A stretch of DNA of 40,325 nucleotides from Lachnospiraceae bacterium (GTDB taxonomy: Bacteria; Bacillota; Clostridia; Lachnospirales; Lachnospiraceae). Location: positions 1-40,325 of the forward strand of contig JAILQS010000172.1 in assembly GCA_024698865.1 (NCBI GenBank), written 5' to 3'. Every line of letters begins with the position of its first letter. Position 1 is the first letter of the stretch. Under the pieces are notes generated by a model. That model was not told where the DNA came from. It did no database searches and was given only the letters and a program-made list of their open reading frames with translations. Shown here piece after piece: positions 8,258 through 18,270 of this stretch. The position numbers and the translations under genes are program-made.

Positions 8258-8516
8258 TGTGCCTTATTAAGCAAGAATGCTCGATTTAGGTACATTCCTT
8301 CGGCTACCCGGCGACACCCCGATTTGCAATATGTGCCTTTTTCAGTTAGTTTGCTTCTTTTAGGCAACTTTCCTCTGCCGACCGGTCGCTTCCCCAACAA
8401 GATTTTTGTGCCTTTTTCAGTTGGTTTGCTTCTTTTAGGCAATTTTCCTCTGCTGACCGGCCGATTCCTAACAAGATTTTTGTGCCTTATTTAGCAAGAA
8501 TGCTCCGCTTAGGCAC
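8258..8516. repeat. ~75-bp tandem repeat, three full units plus a partial fourth, hairpin-bearing
   Basis: tgtgcctt occurs at 8258, 8332, 8407 and 8481 (spacing 74/75/74). Units contain gtgcct...aggca/aggcac stems; the outer units also have agca-agaa-tgct. Confidence 0.85.
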
Positions 8517-8595
8517 AGCGACCACATCTTCTCTTATAATATAAACTTTGGATTTTCAACGGTTAACAGTAGAAAGCCAGAGTTCTGACTGAATA

Positions 8596-8931
8596 TCGTA
8601 GAGAGCATCATTCACCTTTCGGAAACTATACAAGCCACAACGCTTCTACCATTTTACGTAGAGAGAGTCATTCACCAATCAGGAAACTATATATGCCACG
8701 ACGCTACGACCGTTATACGTAGAGAGCATCATTCACCAGTTGGAAACTATATATGCCACGACGCTACTACCGTTTTACGTAGAGAGTGTTATTCACCAAT
8801 CGGTACTTAACGAAAACGAAGTTTGAGTTTAGTATCCGTTATTGGTGAATCCGAGCGAGAGCGTCTCTCGGAGTAAAATGGTAGTAGCGCGTGGCATATT
8901 TGTTTAAGGTAAAATGATAGAAGCGCGTGGC
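8596..8931. repeat. Second head-to-head repeat array: partial plus three forward units, one full and one truncated reverse unit
   Basis: Forward units at 8634, 8695 and 8755, reverse unit 8841-8895, truncated reverse unit ~8908-8931. The core 8755-8895 matches 1851-1991 with 3 substitutions. Confidence 0.9.
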
Positions 8932-9052
8932 TCTATAATTTATTTCAAAAATTCCCCTTCCCCCCTTGAAATCCCCCCCTACAAAACTTATAATAAATTT
9001 GTTTCGACATTAAAATATGATTTAACATATTTCACATATGGAGGTAAATAAA

Positions 9053-10819
9053 ATGAAGAAAATTCTTGAAATTTTAAAGGATGAACTGGGGCAGGGCTTT
9101 GCAGCGTCCGGCTATGATGAGAAGTACGGTGTAGTTTCCCTGTCAAATCGTCCGGACTTATGCCAGTACCAGTGTAACGGTGCTATGATGGCAGCAAAAG
9201 AGTATCACAAAGCACCGATTATGATTGCTAATGACGTAGTTGCCAAATTAGAAGGAAATGCAGCGTTTAAGGAGATTAACGCAGTAGCTCCCGGATTTAT
9301 TAATATTACACTTTCAGATGCTTTTGTTTCAGACTATGTTAATGAGATGAAAGAGAGCCGGAACTTTGGTTGTAACAAGCCGGAGAAACCGATGACCATT
9401 ATCGTGGATTACGGCGGACCAAATATCGCAAAACCGCTTCATGTAGGACATCTTCGTTCTGCCTGTATCGGAGAAAGTGTAAAACGAATCGGTAAATTTG
9501 CCGGACACAATATGATTGGTGACGTACATCTTGGAGACTGGGGACTTCAGATGGGATTGATTATTACAGAGATGAAAAAACGTCAGCCGGATTTGTGTTA
9601 TTTTGATCCGGATTATACAGGGGAATACCCGACAGAGCCTCCATTTACCATGAGTGAGTTGGAGGAAATATATCCATACGCAAGTGCCTATTCCAAGGAA
9701 CATGAGGATTATTTGGCAGAAGCCAGAAGCAATACCTTTAAACTCCAGAAAGGAGACCGCGGATTTACGGCATTATGGAAGCATATCTGTAACGTTTCCA
9801 TTACGGATTTGAAGAAAAACTATGAGAAATTAAACGTTAACTTTGAACTTTGGAACGGCGAGAGTGATGTTGAATCCGTAATTCCGGAACTGGTTGCATA
9901 TCTGAAAGACGGTGGTTATGCGCACATCAGTGAAGGCGCACTGGTAGTGGATGTTAAGGAAGAGACAGACACTAAAGAAATTCCGCCATGTATGATTCTT
10001 AAATCAGACGGATCTGCCATTTACAATACAACAGACCTTGGAACCATTATGGAGCGTGTAAGACAGTACAATCCGGATGCAATCAAGTATGTTGTTGACA
10101 AACGTCAGGATTTGTATTTTGAGCAGGTGTTCCGCTGTGCAAGAAAATCCAAGATGGTAAGAGATGACGTAGAGCTTACATTCCTTGGATTTGGTACAAT
10201 GAACGGTGCAGATGGAAAGCCATTCAAAACCAGAACCGGCGGTGTAATGCGTCTGGAATACTTACTGGAAGAAGTAAACGAAGCCGTTTACAAAAAAATC
10301 ATGGAAAACCGTGAAGTATCACCGGAGGAAGCAAAGGAAATTGCACAGAAAGTCGGCATCGCTGCAATCAAATACGGTGACCTTTCTAACCAGGCATCCA
10401 AAGATTACGTATTTGATATGGAACGTTTCACTTCCTTTGAGGGAAATACCGGACCATACATTTTATATACCATCGTTCGTATCAAGTCTATTTTGAATAA
10501 ATATAAAGAGTTGAAACCACAGGCTGCAGATGTAAAAATTGCGTCGGCAAGAAACGATGGAGAAACCGAGTTATTATTACAGTTATGCAAATTCAACGAA
10601 ATGATTGACAATGCATTCAAAGAAAATGCACCACATAAAGTGTGCCAGTACATTTACGATCTGGCGAATGCATTTAACCGTTTCTATCACGAAAATAAAA
10701 TTATTTCAGAAACCGATGAGGAAAAACAGGCTTCCTGGATTGCACTTATTAAATATACATTAGAAGTGTTAAATCAGGGAATCTGGTTGTTGGGAATCGA
10801 AGCACCGGACAGAATGTAG
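9053..10819 (+). CDS. argS: Arginyl-tRNA synthetase
   Basis: VDYGGPNIAKPLHVGHLRSACIGESVKRIGKFAGHNMIGDVHLGDWGLQMGLI (class I HVGH motif). Start placed at MKKILEIL after the ggagg RBS; the ORF-track start 9038 overlaps the RBS. Confidence 0.97.
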   Translation: MKKILEILKDELGQGFAASGYDEKYGVVSLSNRPDLCQYQCNGAMMAAKEYHKAPIMIANDVVAKLEGNAAFKEINAVAPGFINITLSDAFVSDYVNEMKESRNFGCNKPEKPMTIIVDYGGPNIAKPLHVGHLRSACIGESVKRIGKFAGHNMIGDVHLGDWGLQMGLIITEMKKRQPDLCYFDPDYTGEYPTEPPFTMSELEEIYPYASAYSKEHEDYLAEARSNTFKLQKGDRGFTALWKHICNVSITDLKKNYEKLNVNFELWNGESDVESVIPELVAYLKDGGYAHISEGALVVDVKEETDTKEIPPCMILKSDGSAIYNTTDLGTIMERVRQYNPDAIKYVVDKRQDLYFEQVFRCARKSKMVRDDVELTFLGFGTMNGADGKPFKTRTGGVMRLEYLLEEVNEAVYKKIMENREVSPEEAKEIAQKVGIAAIKYGDLSNQASKDYVFDMERFTSFEGNTGPYILYTIVRIKSILNKYKELKPQAADVKIASARNDGETELLLQLCKFNEMIDNAFKENAPHKVCQYIYDLANAFNRFYHENKIISETDEEKQASWIALIKYTLEVLNQGIWLLGIEAPDRM

Positions 10820-10831
10820 GAGGAGAAAAGA

Positions 10832-12184
10832 GTGTTTGCTGGTCGTAGTAAAGAATTAAAATTTTTGGAGGATAATTTTAATCAGAAAGAGAGTCGTTTT
10901 ATCGTATTGTACGGTAAGCGTGGCGTAGGAAAAACAGAATTACTGCGCGTGTTCTCAAGAGAAAAGAAGGTTGCCTATTATTGTGCAAGAGAATGTTCGG
11001 CAAGAGAACAGCTCTTTAGTCTGGGCGATGAATGGAAAGAAAAATATGGGGTATCGTTTGAAGAGTATAATTTGAAAACGATTCTTTCCAAAGCAGCAAT
11101 TAAATCCGATGTTATTATTTTGGATGAATTCAACAATATGGTGAAGAACAATCCGGAATTTCAGGAAGCCTTACAGTTTATTTTAAAACCGGAGTTCGGT
11201 AAAAAAGTAATGGTGATTGTAAGCAGTTCTTCCGTGAACTGGGTGGAAAATGATATGGTAAATGCAGTTGGTGAACTTGCGACCTCCATTTCCGCATTTT
11301 ATAAAGTGAAGGAATTTACTTTTACGGATATAATGCGTCGTTTTCCGAATTATTCCCTCGAAGATTGCGCGAAGGTATATGCGATTGCGGGAGGAATGCC
11401 GGCATATCTTAACTACTGGTCAGATAAAAGAAGTGTGAAAGAGAATATTATGGGACTCTTTTTGCATAAAGACGGTCGTCTGTATCGTGAAATGGAAAAT
11501 TTTATGCGAACCGAGCTTCGTGAACTTGCGCTTTATAACACAATACTTGCTTCCCTTGCGTCCGGAAGAACAAAGCTCAATGATATTTATGAGCGTACCG
11601 GTTTTAGCAGAGCTAAAATCAGTGTGTACATAAAGAATCTGATTGCACTTGATATTGTAGAAAAAGTATTTTCTGTAGATACGGATGGAAAAGAAAACAC
11701 CAAAAAGGGACTTTATTGCATCAAAGATCATTTTGTACATTTCTGGTTCCGTTTTGTATATCCGAACTTGTCTTCTTTGGAAGAACGCAAGATGGAAGAA
11801 GTGTATAACAATAAAATAGAGCCGGCACTGGATGCTTATATGTCCATTTACTTTAAAGACATTGTAGCGGAGTATATGGGACTTTTAAGCAACCATGGCA
11901 AACTTCCGTTTGCAATTAAGCAGGTGGGAAGCTGGTATGGTAAAAACGGTAATATCGATCTGGTCGGACAGGGCGAGAATGGCAGTGTTTTTGTCGGTAT
12001 TTGCAAATGGGACAGAGAGCCGATGTCAGAAAGTGATTTTGAAGATGCACTGTATCTGATTATGCAGGCAGAAATCGAGCCGGACTATTATTATCTGTAC
12101 TCCAAGAGTGGTTTTGGAAATGGTTTGGAAGCGAAAGCAAAATATATTAACAACATGGTGCTGACTTCTTTGGAAGATATGTAA
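10832..12184 (+). CDS. AAA-type ATPase (archaeal ATPase family with DUF234-like C-terminus), GTG start
   Basis: [16 protein letters not shown]...[18 protein letters not shown] (Walker A), VIILDEFNN (Walker B-like), C-terminal [20 protein letters not shown]. Confidence 0.85.
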   Translation: MFAGRSKELKFLEDNFNQKESRFIVLYGKRGVGKTELLRVFSREKKVAYYCARECSAREQLFSLGDEWKEKYGVSFEEYNLKTILSKAAIKSDVIILDEFNNMVKNNPEFQEALQFILKPEFGKKVMVIVSSSSVNWVENDMVNAVGELATSISAFYKVKEFTFTDIMRRFPNYSLEDCAKVYAIAGGMPAYLNYWSDKRSVKENIMGLFLHKDGRLYREMENFMRTELRELALYNTILASLASGRTKLNDIYERTGFSRAKISVYIKNLIALDIVEKVFSVDTDGKENTKKGLYCIKDHFVHFWFRFVYPNLSSLEERKMEEVYNNKIEPALDAYMSIYFKDIVAEYMGLLSNHGKLPFAIKQVGSWYGKNGNIDLVGQGENGSVFVGICKWDREPMSESDFEDALYLIMQAEIEPDYYYLYSKSGFGNGLEAKAKYINNMVLTSLEDM

Positions 12185-12215
12185 GAAGTTTAGAAGAATA
12201 GAAAAGAGGAATCTT

Positions 12216-13523
12216 ATGTTTCGCGAAATTTCAAAATTGATTGTTTACGGAAATTTACCGAAAGAGAGTATTCTGTTTCAGTTGGGACAGATTTTTGAAA
12301 CGTTTTATGAGAAAGAATATGCGAAGGAGGAACTGATTAATCAGATTTATATTCAGATTCATAGACTTCTTGATATTGCCACGATGTACGGGTTTGACGA
12401 AAACCTGTGGCACAATTATCTGACGTTTCTTTTGGTGGATACAGAGACACCGTTTAGTATGACGGTAGAAAAAGTAGGAGCGGTAGAAGGCAGTGTAAAT
12501 CAGTTTGCAAAGAATGACTATAAACATTTCCTTCGTTTGTTTCATTATGATTTTGATGAAATCGAAAAGAAACTTGGTATTGACTGCTTCTCCACAATTT
12601 CCAATTATAAAGCAATCGAGAAAACAGAACGTAGATACAATAAAAATGTCAGTGATAAAGTAAAGGTGCTTAGTCGTAAACTTGCAAAAGCAAGCGATGA
12701 GGAAGAGTTTTTTGCATTGGTGACGGATTTTTACAAAACCTATGGTGTCGGAAAATTCGGTCTCAATAAAGCATTTCGTGTGCGCCATCAAGAAAATGTA
12801 ACCGAGCCGGAGCTGATACCGATAACCAACACGGAAGAAGTGGTTTTGGATGACCTGATTGGTTATGAAATTCAAAAACAAAAACTGATTGATAACACGG
12901 AAGCGTTTATTAACGGACGCAAGGCGAATAATGTCTTGATGTTTGGTGACAGCGGAACCGGCAAATCAACCTGTATTAAGGCAATTTTAAATGAATACTA
13001 TCCACAGGGGCTTCGAATAATTGAAATTTACAAGCACCAGTTCAGAGATTTGTCTGCAATTATTGCACAGGTGAAAAATCGAAACTATCGCTTTATTATC
13101 TATATGGATGATTTGTCTTTTGAGGAATTTGAAATCGAATACAAATATTTAAAGGCAGTAATCGAAGGTGGCTTGGAGACAAAGCCGGACAACGTGTTAA
13201 TCTATGCAACATCAAACCGTCGTCACCTGATTCGTGAAACCTGGAATGACCGCTCCGATATGAGTAAAGACGAATTGCACCGTTCCGATACGGTACAGGA
13301 GAAATTGTCCCTTGTAAACCGTTTTGGTGTTACCATCAGCTTTATGCGTCCGGATCAAAAAGAATTCTTCCATATTGTGACCGAGCTTGCCAAACGTCAG
13401 GGTATCAAGATGGAGGAAACGGAATTATGTCAGGAAGCGAACAGGTGGGAATTAAGCCATGGCGGAATTTCCGGAAGAACGGCACAGCAGTTTATTAATT
13501 ACCTTGCCGGCAAAGAGATGTAA
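12216..13523 (+). CDS. DUF815 family ATP-binding protein
   Basis: [49 protein letters not shown]...[14 protein letters not shown]...[31 protein letters not shown]. Confidence 0.88.
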   Translation: MFREISKLIVYGNLPKESILFQLGQIFETFYEKEYAKEELINQIYIQIHRLLDIATMYGFDENLWHNYLTFLLVDTETPFSMTVEKVGAVEGSVNQFAKNDYKHFLRLFHYDFDEIEKKLGIDCFSTISNYKAIEKTERRYNKNVSDKVKVLSRKLAKASDEEEFFALVTDFYKTYGVGKFGLNKAFRVRHQENVTEPELIPITNTEEVVLDDLIGYEIQKQKLIDNTEAFINGRKANNVLMFGDSGTGKSTCIKAILNEYYPQGLRIIEIYKHQFRDLSAIIAQVKNRNYRFIIYMDDLSFEEFEIEYKYLKAVIEGGLETKPDNVLIYATSNRRHLIRETWNDRSDMSKDELHRSDTVQEKLSLVNRFGVTISFMRPDQKEFFHIVTELAKRQGIKMEETELCQEANRWELSHGGISGRTAQQFINYLAGKEM

Positions 13524-13535
13524 TGAGGAAAATAA

Positions 13536-14384
13536 ATGAGCAGAATTAAAATGTTGGGCCTGGATTTGGATGGCACACTTTTTACAGATGATAAAAAGAT
13601 AACAAAGACCAATCGTAAGGCAATCAGAAAGGCGTTAGAGAAAGGTGTTGTAGTGCTTCCTGCAACCGGACGCCCGTTAAACGGTGTTCCGGAGGAATTG
13701 ATGGAGTTTGAAGGAATCGATTATGTCCTTACATCCAACGGTGCTGCCGTATATAAGAAAGATAGCCAAAAGGTGATTTACTCGGATTATATGAATAAGG
13801 ATACGGTAGTGCGCATACTACAAAAAGCACAGACGCTGCCGCTTATGTACGACGTTTTTATGAACGGAAAAGGATATGTGGAAAAGGAGATTTTCGAGGC
13901 CGGAATCCCACACATTGAAAATCCGGAGATTATCAGCTATTTTTATAAAAGCCGTGTGATGGTGAAAGATTTGATTGAACATATTCAGACTTCGCCATAC
14001 GGAGTCGAAAAAATCACGTTGAATTTTCGACGAAATCCAAATGATTGCTCGATTCTTCTTGGACGGCAGGAAATGATAGAAGCGCTTTCAAGTTATGCGG
14101 ACATATCCGTTGTTTCCGGAGTGCCTACCAACTTAGAGATTACCAACGCTACCGCTAAAAAAGGAACTGCACTCATAGAACTTGGCAAGTTGCTTGGCAT
14201 CAAACGCGAAGAAATCATGGCATGCGGTGACAGCGGGAATGATAAAGAGATGTTAGAAACAGTCGGACTTGGGGTCGCTATGGCAAATGCCGAAGCGGCA
14301 GTAAAAGAAGTTGCAGATTATATTACGGTTTCTAACGGGGAAGATGGCGTTGCAAAAGCCATCGCAAAATTCATTTTAACGTAA
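13536..14384 (+). CDS. Cof-type HAD-superfamily phosphatase
   Basis: MLGLDLDGTLFTDDKKIT (DxDGT), ATGRP, ACGDSGNDKEMLE. Confidence 0.93.
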   Translation: MSRIKMLGLDLDGTLFTDDKKITKTNRKAIRKALEKGVVVLPATGRPLNGVPEELMEFEGIDYVLTSNGAAVYKKDSQKVIYSDYMNKDTVVRILQKAQTLPLMYDVFMNGKGYVEKEIFEAGIPHIENPEIISYFYKSRVMVKDLIEHIQTSPYGVEKITLNFRRNPNDCSILLGRQEMIEALSSYADISVVSGVPTNLEITNATAKKGTALIELGKLLGIKREEIMACGDSGNDKEMLETVGLGVAMANAEAAVKEVADYITVSNGEDGVAKAIAKFILT

Positions 14385-14457
14385 TCTGAGGCATCTCATT
14401 TTTAAACATTAGCGAAGATTGGGTTATAAAAAACTATAAATAAAATCAGGTGATAGA

Positions 14458-16023
14458 TTGAAAGAAAATAAGAAAAGTAGATGGCTTTTTGCGCTGTTTA
14501 TGATGATTGTCATGTCCGGAATCGGCGTTTATACCAAAGCTGCCAATACGAAGGCAGCACAGTATGTCCGTGTCGGCATTTCAAATTATAACTACAGTAG
14601 TAAGGTGAGCCTTAAAAATAAAAAAGTGGCGCTTGGCTATGGAACGAAAACCGGTTTCAAGGAGGAACTCAGACTCGAAAGTACATCCGGATTTACCTTT
14701 CAGCCTGTTTTGAAATCGTATATGGTATCCAATACGGAATACAAAACCTATGCAACGGCAAACAGTCTGGTAAAAAAATTAAAAAAACAGGGTGCCAAAG
14801 CATATGTCGGAATTTTGTACCATAACAAATACAAAGTATATGTGAATCAAAGTACCTATGCAAAAGTACAAGGGTTGTTTGGTATTAGCTATACAAAGAA
14901 TAACAAAAAATATCTTACGAGTGTAAAAGGGTCGGAAAACACCCTTTTTATTGATGTGTATAAAAGTAAAGGCTACCCGCAGTTTGCCGGACTTAATTCT
15001 TCGGGCGGCACGACAACAATAACCGTAAATAAGAAAAAATACAGAGGACGGATGGAAATCGGTCGCTATAATAAGGATTCCCTGACCGTAGTAAACGTAG
15101 CAAACGTTGAAGATTACCTGAAGGGCGTGATTGCCTGTGAAATGGTCGATACGTGGGAAATGGAGGCGCTTAAGGCACAGGCGGTATGCTCCAGATCACT
15201 GGCCTACGACATGGCAGGCTATACCGCAGTTTCTAATTCCGACAAAGCATACAAAATGGATGATACAACAAGCTGTCAGGTATATGGTGGAGTTGCCAGA
15301 GAGACGAAACGAACAAGTCAGGCAGTAAAGGCAACCAAAGGCAAACGCGTGTATTACAAAGGAAAAGTTGTACCGGCCTATTTCTTTTCGACAAGTGGTG
15401 GTGCGACAGAAGAGATGAAGTATGTGTGGGGTGGATCGGCCGGCTATTTAAAAAGCGTGCTGGATCCGGAGGAACGTTTTCCTGAAAAAGAACCCTGGAT
15501 CTATTCTTTTACAAAAAGTAATATCAAAAGCAGAGTCGGCGGTATCGGAAACATTAAGTCGGTGAAGGTTTCCACATACACCAAATCCGGAAGAGCTTAT
15601 AAAGTAAAGGTGACCGGAGCAAGTGGCTCCAAAACATTAGTCAAACAACAGGGAAGAACGACGTTTGGTCTTCCGTCTAACAAATTTAAAGTCATCAATT
15701 ACGGGGATAAGCCGGATCAGGTTTCAGTGGAATCAGCCGGAGGTACAACCACGAAGAAAATTTCTTCCTGTTATACCATCAGTGGAAGTGGAACCGTGAA
15801 GAAATCCAGTTCCAAACTGGAACAATACATTGCCATCAGCGATAAGACGATGACCAACTTTCCGCGTAAAGCACCAGCAAGCAAAAATACCGTTTATCTT
15901 GCGGGTATGGGCTTTGGACATGGTGTTGGAATGAGTCAGTCGGGTGCCAACGGTCTTGCGATGAAAGGGTATGATTACGAAGATATCATCAGACATTACT
16001 TTACGGATGTCGTTGTAAAGTAG
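14458..16023 (+). CDS. SpoIID/LytB domain protein, secreted, TTG start
   Basis: [43 protein letters not shown]...[19 protein letters not shown]...[19 protein letters not shown]. Confidence 0.92.
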   Translation: MKENKKSRWLFALFMMIVMSGIGVYTKAANTKAAQYVRVGISNYNYSSKVSLKNKKVALGYGTKTGFKEELRLESTSGFTFQPVLKSYMVSNTEYKTYATANSLVKKLKKQGAKAYVGILYHNKYKVYVNQSTYAKVQGLFGISYTKNNKKYLTSVKGSENTLFIDVYKSKGYPQFAGLNSSGGTTTITVNKKKYRGRMEIGRYNKDSLTVVNVANVEDYLKGVIACEMVDTWEMEALKAQAVCSRSLAYDMAGYTAVSNSDKAYKMDDTTSCQVYGGVARETKRTSQAVKATKGKRVYYKGKVVPAYFFSTSGGATEEMKYVWGGSAGYLKSVLDPEERFPEKEPWIYSFTKSNIKSRVGGIGNIKSVKVSTYTKSGRAYKVKVTGASGSKTLVKQQGRTTFGLPSNKFKVINYGDKPDQVSVESAGGTTTKKISSCYTISGSGTVKKSSSKLEQYIAISDKTMTNFPRKAPASKNTVYLAGMGFGHGVGMSQSGANGLAMKGYDYEDIIRHYFTDVVVK

Positions 16024-16036
16024 GAAGGATATAAGA

Positions 16037-17302
16037 ATGAAAACAAGTGATTTTAATTTTGAATTACCGGAAGAATTGATTGCGCAGGATCCTCTGGAGG
16101 ATCGTTCTGCCTCACGACTTATGGTCGCAGATCGATATCAGATGGATTTTACACACGATCATTTTTACAATATCAAAAACTATTTAAGAAAGGGAGATTG
16201 CCTTGTATTAAATAATACAAAGGTTATTCCTGCGCGTCTGATTGGCGAGAAAAAGGATACCGGTGGGAAAGTAGAACTTTTACTACTGAAAAGAAGAGAA
16301 AATGATATATGGGAAACACTCGTGAAACCGGGCAAAAAAGCCAGACCGGGCGCACAAATTGTATTTGGTGACGGTATTTTATGTGCAACGGTTTTGGATG
16401 TTGTGGAAGAAGGCAATCGACTGGTGCAGTTTTCTTATGATGGAATTTTCGAGGAAGTGCTGGACCGACTTGGACAGATGCCCCTGCCGCCATACATTAC
16501 ACACCAGTTAAAAGATAAAAACCGTTATCAGACGGTTTATGCCAAATACGAAGGCTCCGCTGCAGCCCCTACGGCAGGACTTCATTTTACCAATACTTTA
16601 TTGAAAGAAATCGAAGAAATGGGTGTTACGATTGCAAATGTGACGCTTCACGTTGGCCTTGGTACGTTCCGTCCGGTAAAAGTGGATGACGTAACGAATC
16701 ATCATATGCATTCGGAGTTCTATCAGATCCTTCCTTCGGAAGCCGAAAAGATTAACGAGACACGTAAACGTGGAGACCGCGTAATCTGCGTTGGGACAAC
16801 AAGTCTTAGAACGGTGGAATCTGCAGCAGATATGTTTGGAAATGTGCAGGCAGGTGAGGACAATACTGAGATTTTTATCTATCCCGGTTACCGTGTACGT
16901 GTGGCAGATGCACTGATTACGAATTTTCATTTACCGGAATCCACATTGATTATGCTTGTGTCAGCACTTACCGGAAAAGATAAGATTTTGAAAGGGTACC
17001 AGGAGGCGATTGCAAGGAGATACCGTTTCTTCTCTTTTGGAGACTGCTCTATGGTAGCAAACAGCCGTCTTTTATATAATTCAGACGGCACGTATAATGC
17101 AAAATACTATAACGCACAAGGGGAATTGATAGTTCCGATAGACGAGTTTGCCAAAATTGAAGAAGACTACATAAGCAAAATCAAGCAGTGTAAGAGCGAA
17201 GAAGACTTTGCTAAACTGTGGGATGCACACCACGACAGCGCATACAGTTATGAGTTTTGCAAAGAGTGGTGTAAGACGAATTCTGCAAACCATAGATTCT
17301 AA
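16037..17302 (+). CDS. queA: S-adenosylmethionine:tRNA ribosyltransferase-isomerase with C-terminal extension
   Basis: [58 protein letters not shown]. 421 aa, longer than typical QueA. Confidence 0.95.
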   Translation: MKTSDFNFELPEELIAQDPLEDRSASRLMVADRYQMDFTHDHFYNIKNYLRKGDCLVLNNTKVIPARLIGEKKDTGGKVELLLLKRRENDIWETLVKPGKKARPGAQIVFGDGILCATVLDVVEEGNRLVQFSYDGIFEEVLDRLGQMPLPPYITHQLKDKNRYQTVYAKYEGSAAAPTAGLHFTNTLLKEIEEMGVTIANVTLHVGLGTFRPVKVDDVTNHHMHSEFYQILPSEAEKINETRKRGDRVICVGTTSLRTVESAADMFGNVQAGEDNTEIFIYPGYRVRVADALITNFHLPESTLIMLVSALTGKDKILKGYQEAIARRYRFFSFGDCSMVANSRLLYNSDGTYNAKYYNAQGELIVPIDEFAKIEEDYISKIKQCKSEEDFAKLWDAHHDSAYSYEFCKEWCKTNSANHRF

Positions 17303-17308
17303 TAGGGT

Positions 17309-17352
17309 CAAAAACACCACAAGTAGATTAGTCAAAGATGCCGTGTTTTTTC
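17309..17352 (+). terminator. Possible terminator after queA
   Basis: aaaaacac...gtgtttttt with a long loop; weak. Confidence 0.4.
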
Positions 17353-17403
17353 ATTCATCGAGGCATCCATTGTTCGAATAAATACCGGAAGGAAAATTAG
17401 TTT

Positions 17404-18132
17404 ATGAACGAAAAAAAATGGGTAAAGTATTTATTATGTATTCTTATCCCTATCGTAGTTGTCTTGTTGGGGATATACATTTTTTTAACCGCATTCAAAA
17501 TAAAGAAAATAACGGTGGAAGGCTGTGATTTTTATTCCAAAGAGCAGATTATATCTGAGGTGGTAAACGGATTCGGAAGTGACAACTCGGTATTACTTCG
17601 CGTAAAAAATAAGTTTACACAGGAAAAAGTAATTCCATTTATCGAGAAATACGATTTTGAGGCAGTAGATAATCACACCATCAATATTCATGTCTATGAA
17701 AAGTCAATGGTCGGCTGTGTGAAGTATATGAACGAGTATCTTTACATAGACAAGGATGGAAATGTACTGGAAAGTTCGGATATCCGACGCGAAGATATCA
17801 TCTATTTTACCGGAATTAAGTTTGAGGGGTTCGAATTATATGAACCATTGAAAGTAGAGGACAGTTCCGTATTTTCTGACATTGCAGCTTTGCAGCAGCT
17901 TATCAAACGTTATGAGATAGATATCGACAGCGTGCATTTTTCGGATGCCGGTGAAGTCAGCATGAAAAAGGACAAGATTAAGATTATACTTGGCAAGAAG
18001 GATTTCTACGATGAAGCCATAGCGGCACTTTCCAAGGTGCTTCCACAGGTGGTAGAGGAGAAACTATCCGGAAAGTTTGATTTGTCGGAGTTTTCTGCTG
18101 GAGACAATATTATATTTAAGAAGACGAAGTAA
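17404..18132 (+). CDS. FtsQ/DivIB-like POTRA-domain membrane protein
   Basis: Single N-terminal TM helix, then FKIKKITVEGCDFYSKEQIISEVV...VYEKSMVGCVKYMNEYLYIDKDGNVLESS. Confidence 0.8.
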   Translation: MNEKKWVKYLLCILIPIVVVLLGIYIFLTAFKIKKITVEGCDFYSKEQIISEVVNGFGSDNSVLLRVKNKFTQEKVIPFIEKYDFEAVDNHTINIHVYEKSMVGCVKYMNEYLYIDKDGNVLESSDIRREDIIYFTGIKFEGFELYEPLKVEDSSVFSDIAALQQLIKRYEIDIDSVHFSDAGEVSMKKDKIKIILGKKDFYDEAIAALSKVLPQVVEEKLSGKFDLSEFSAGDNIIFKKTK

Positions 18133-18270
18133 GATGCATCCGGTTATTTTATTAGACAGGCGAATGCTTGATAGATAAAGACGACAAATGAAGAAACCAA
18201 CATTACATTTTAGTTTCATTTTAGGTTTCTTAGCTATACTAAAACCATTAAATCATTAAGGAGGATTTAT

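Noticed and set aside
8242-8442. 66-aa minus-strand ORF with PKRSK-TEKGT repeats
   Set aside because: The peptide repeat simply reflects the ~75-bp DNA repeat; no RBS, and the unit structure is better explained as hairpin DNA/RNA.
8941-9052. T-box leader or riboswitch for argS
   Set aside because: No T-box consensus (AGGGTGGNACCGCG-like) or specifier stem is present; the leader is too short.
12255-12881. 208-aa minus-strand ORF
   Set aside because: Fully antisense to the DUF815 gene; composition is an artefact of the opposite strand.
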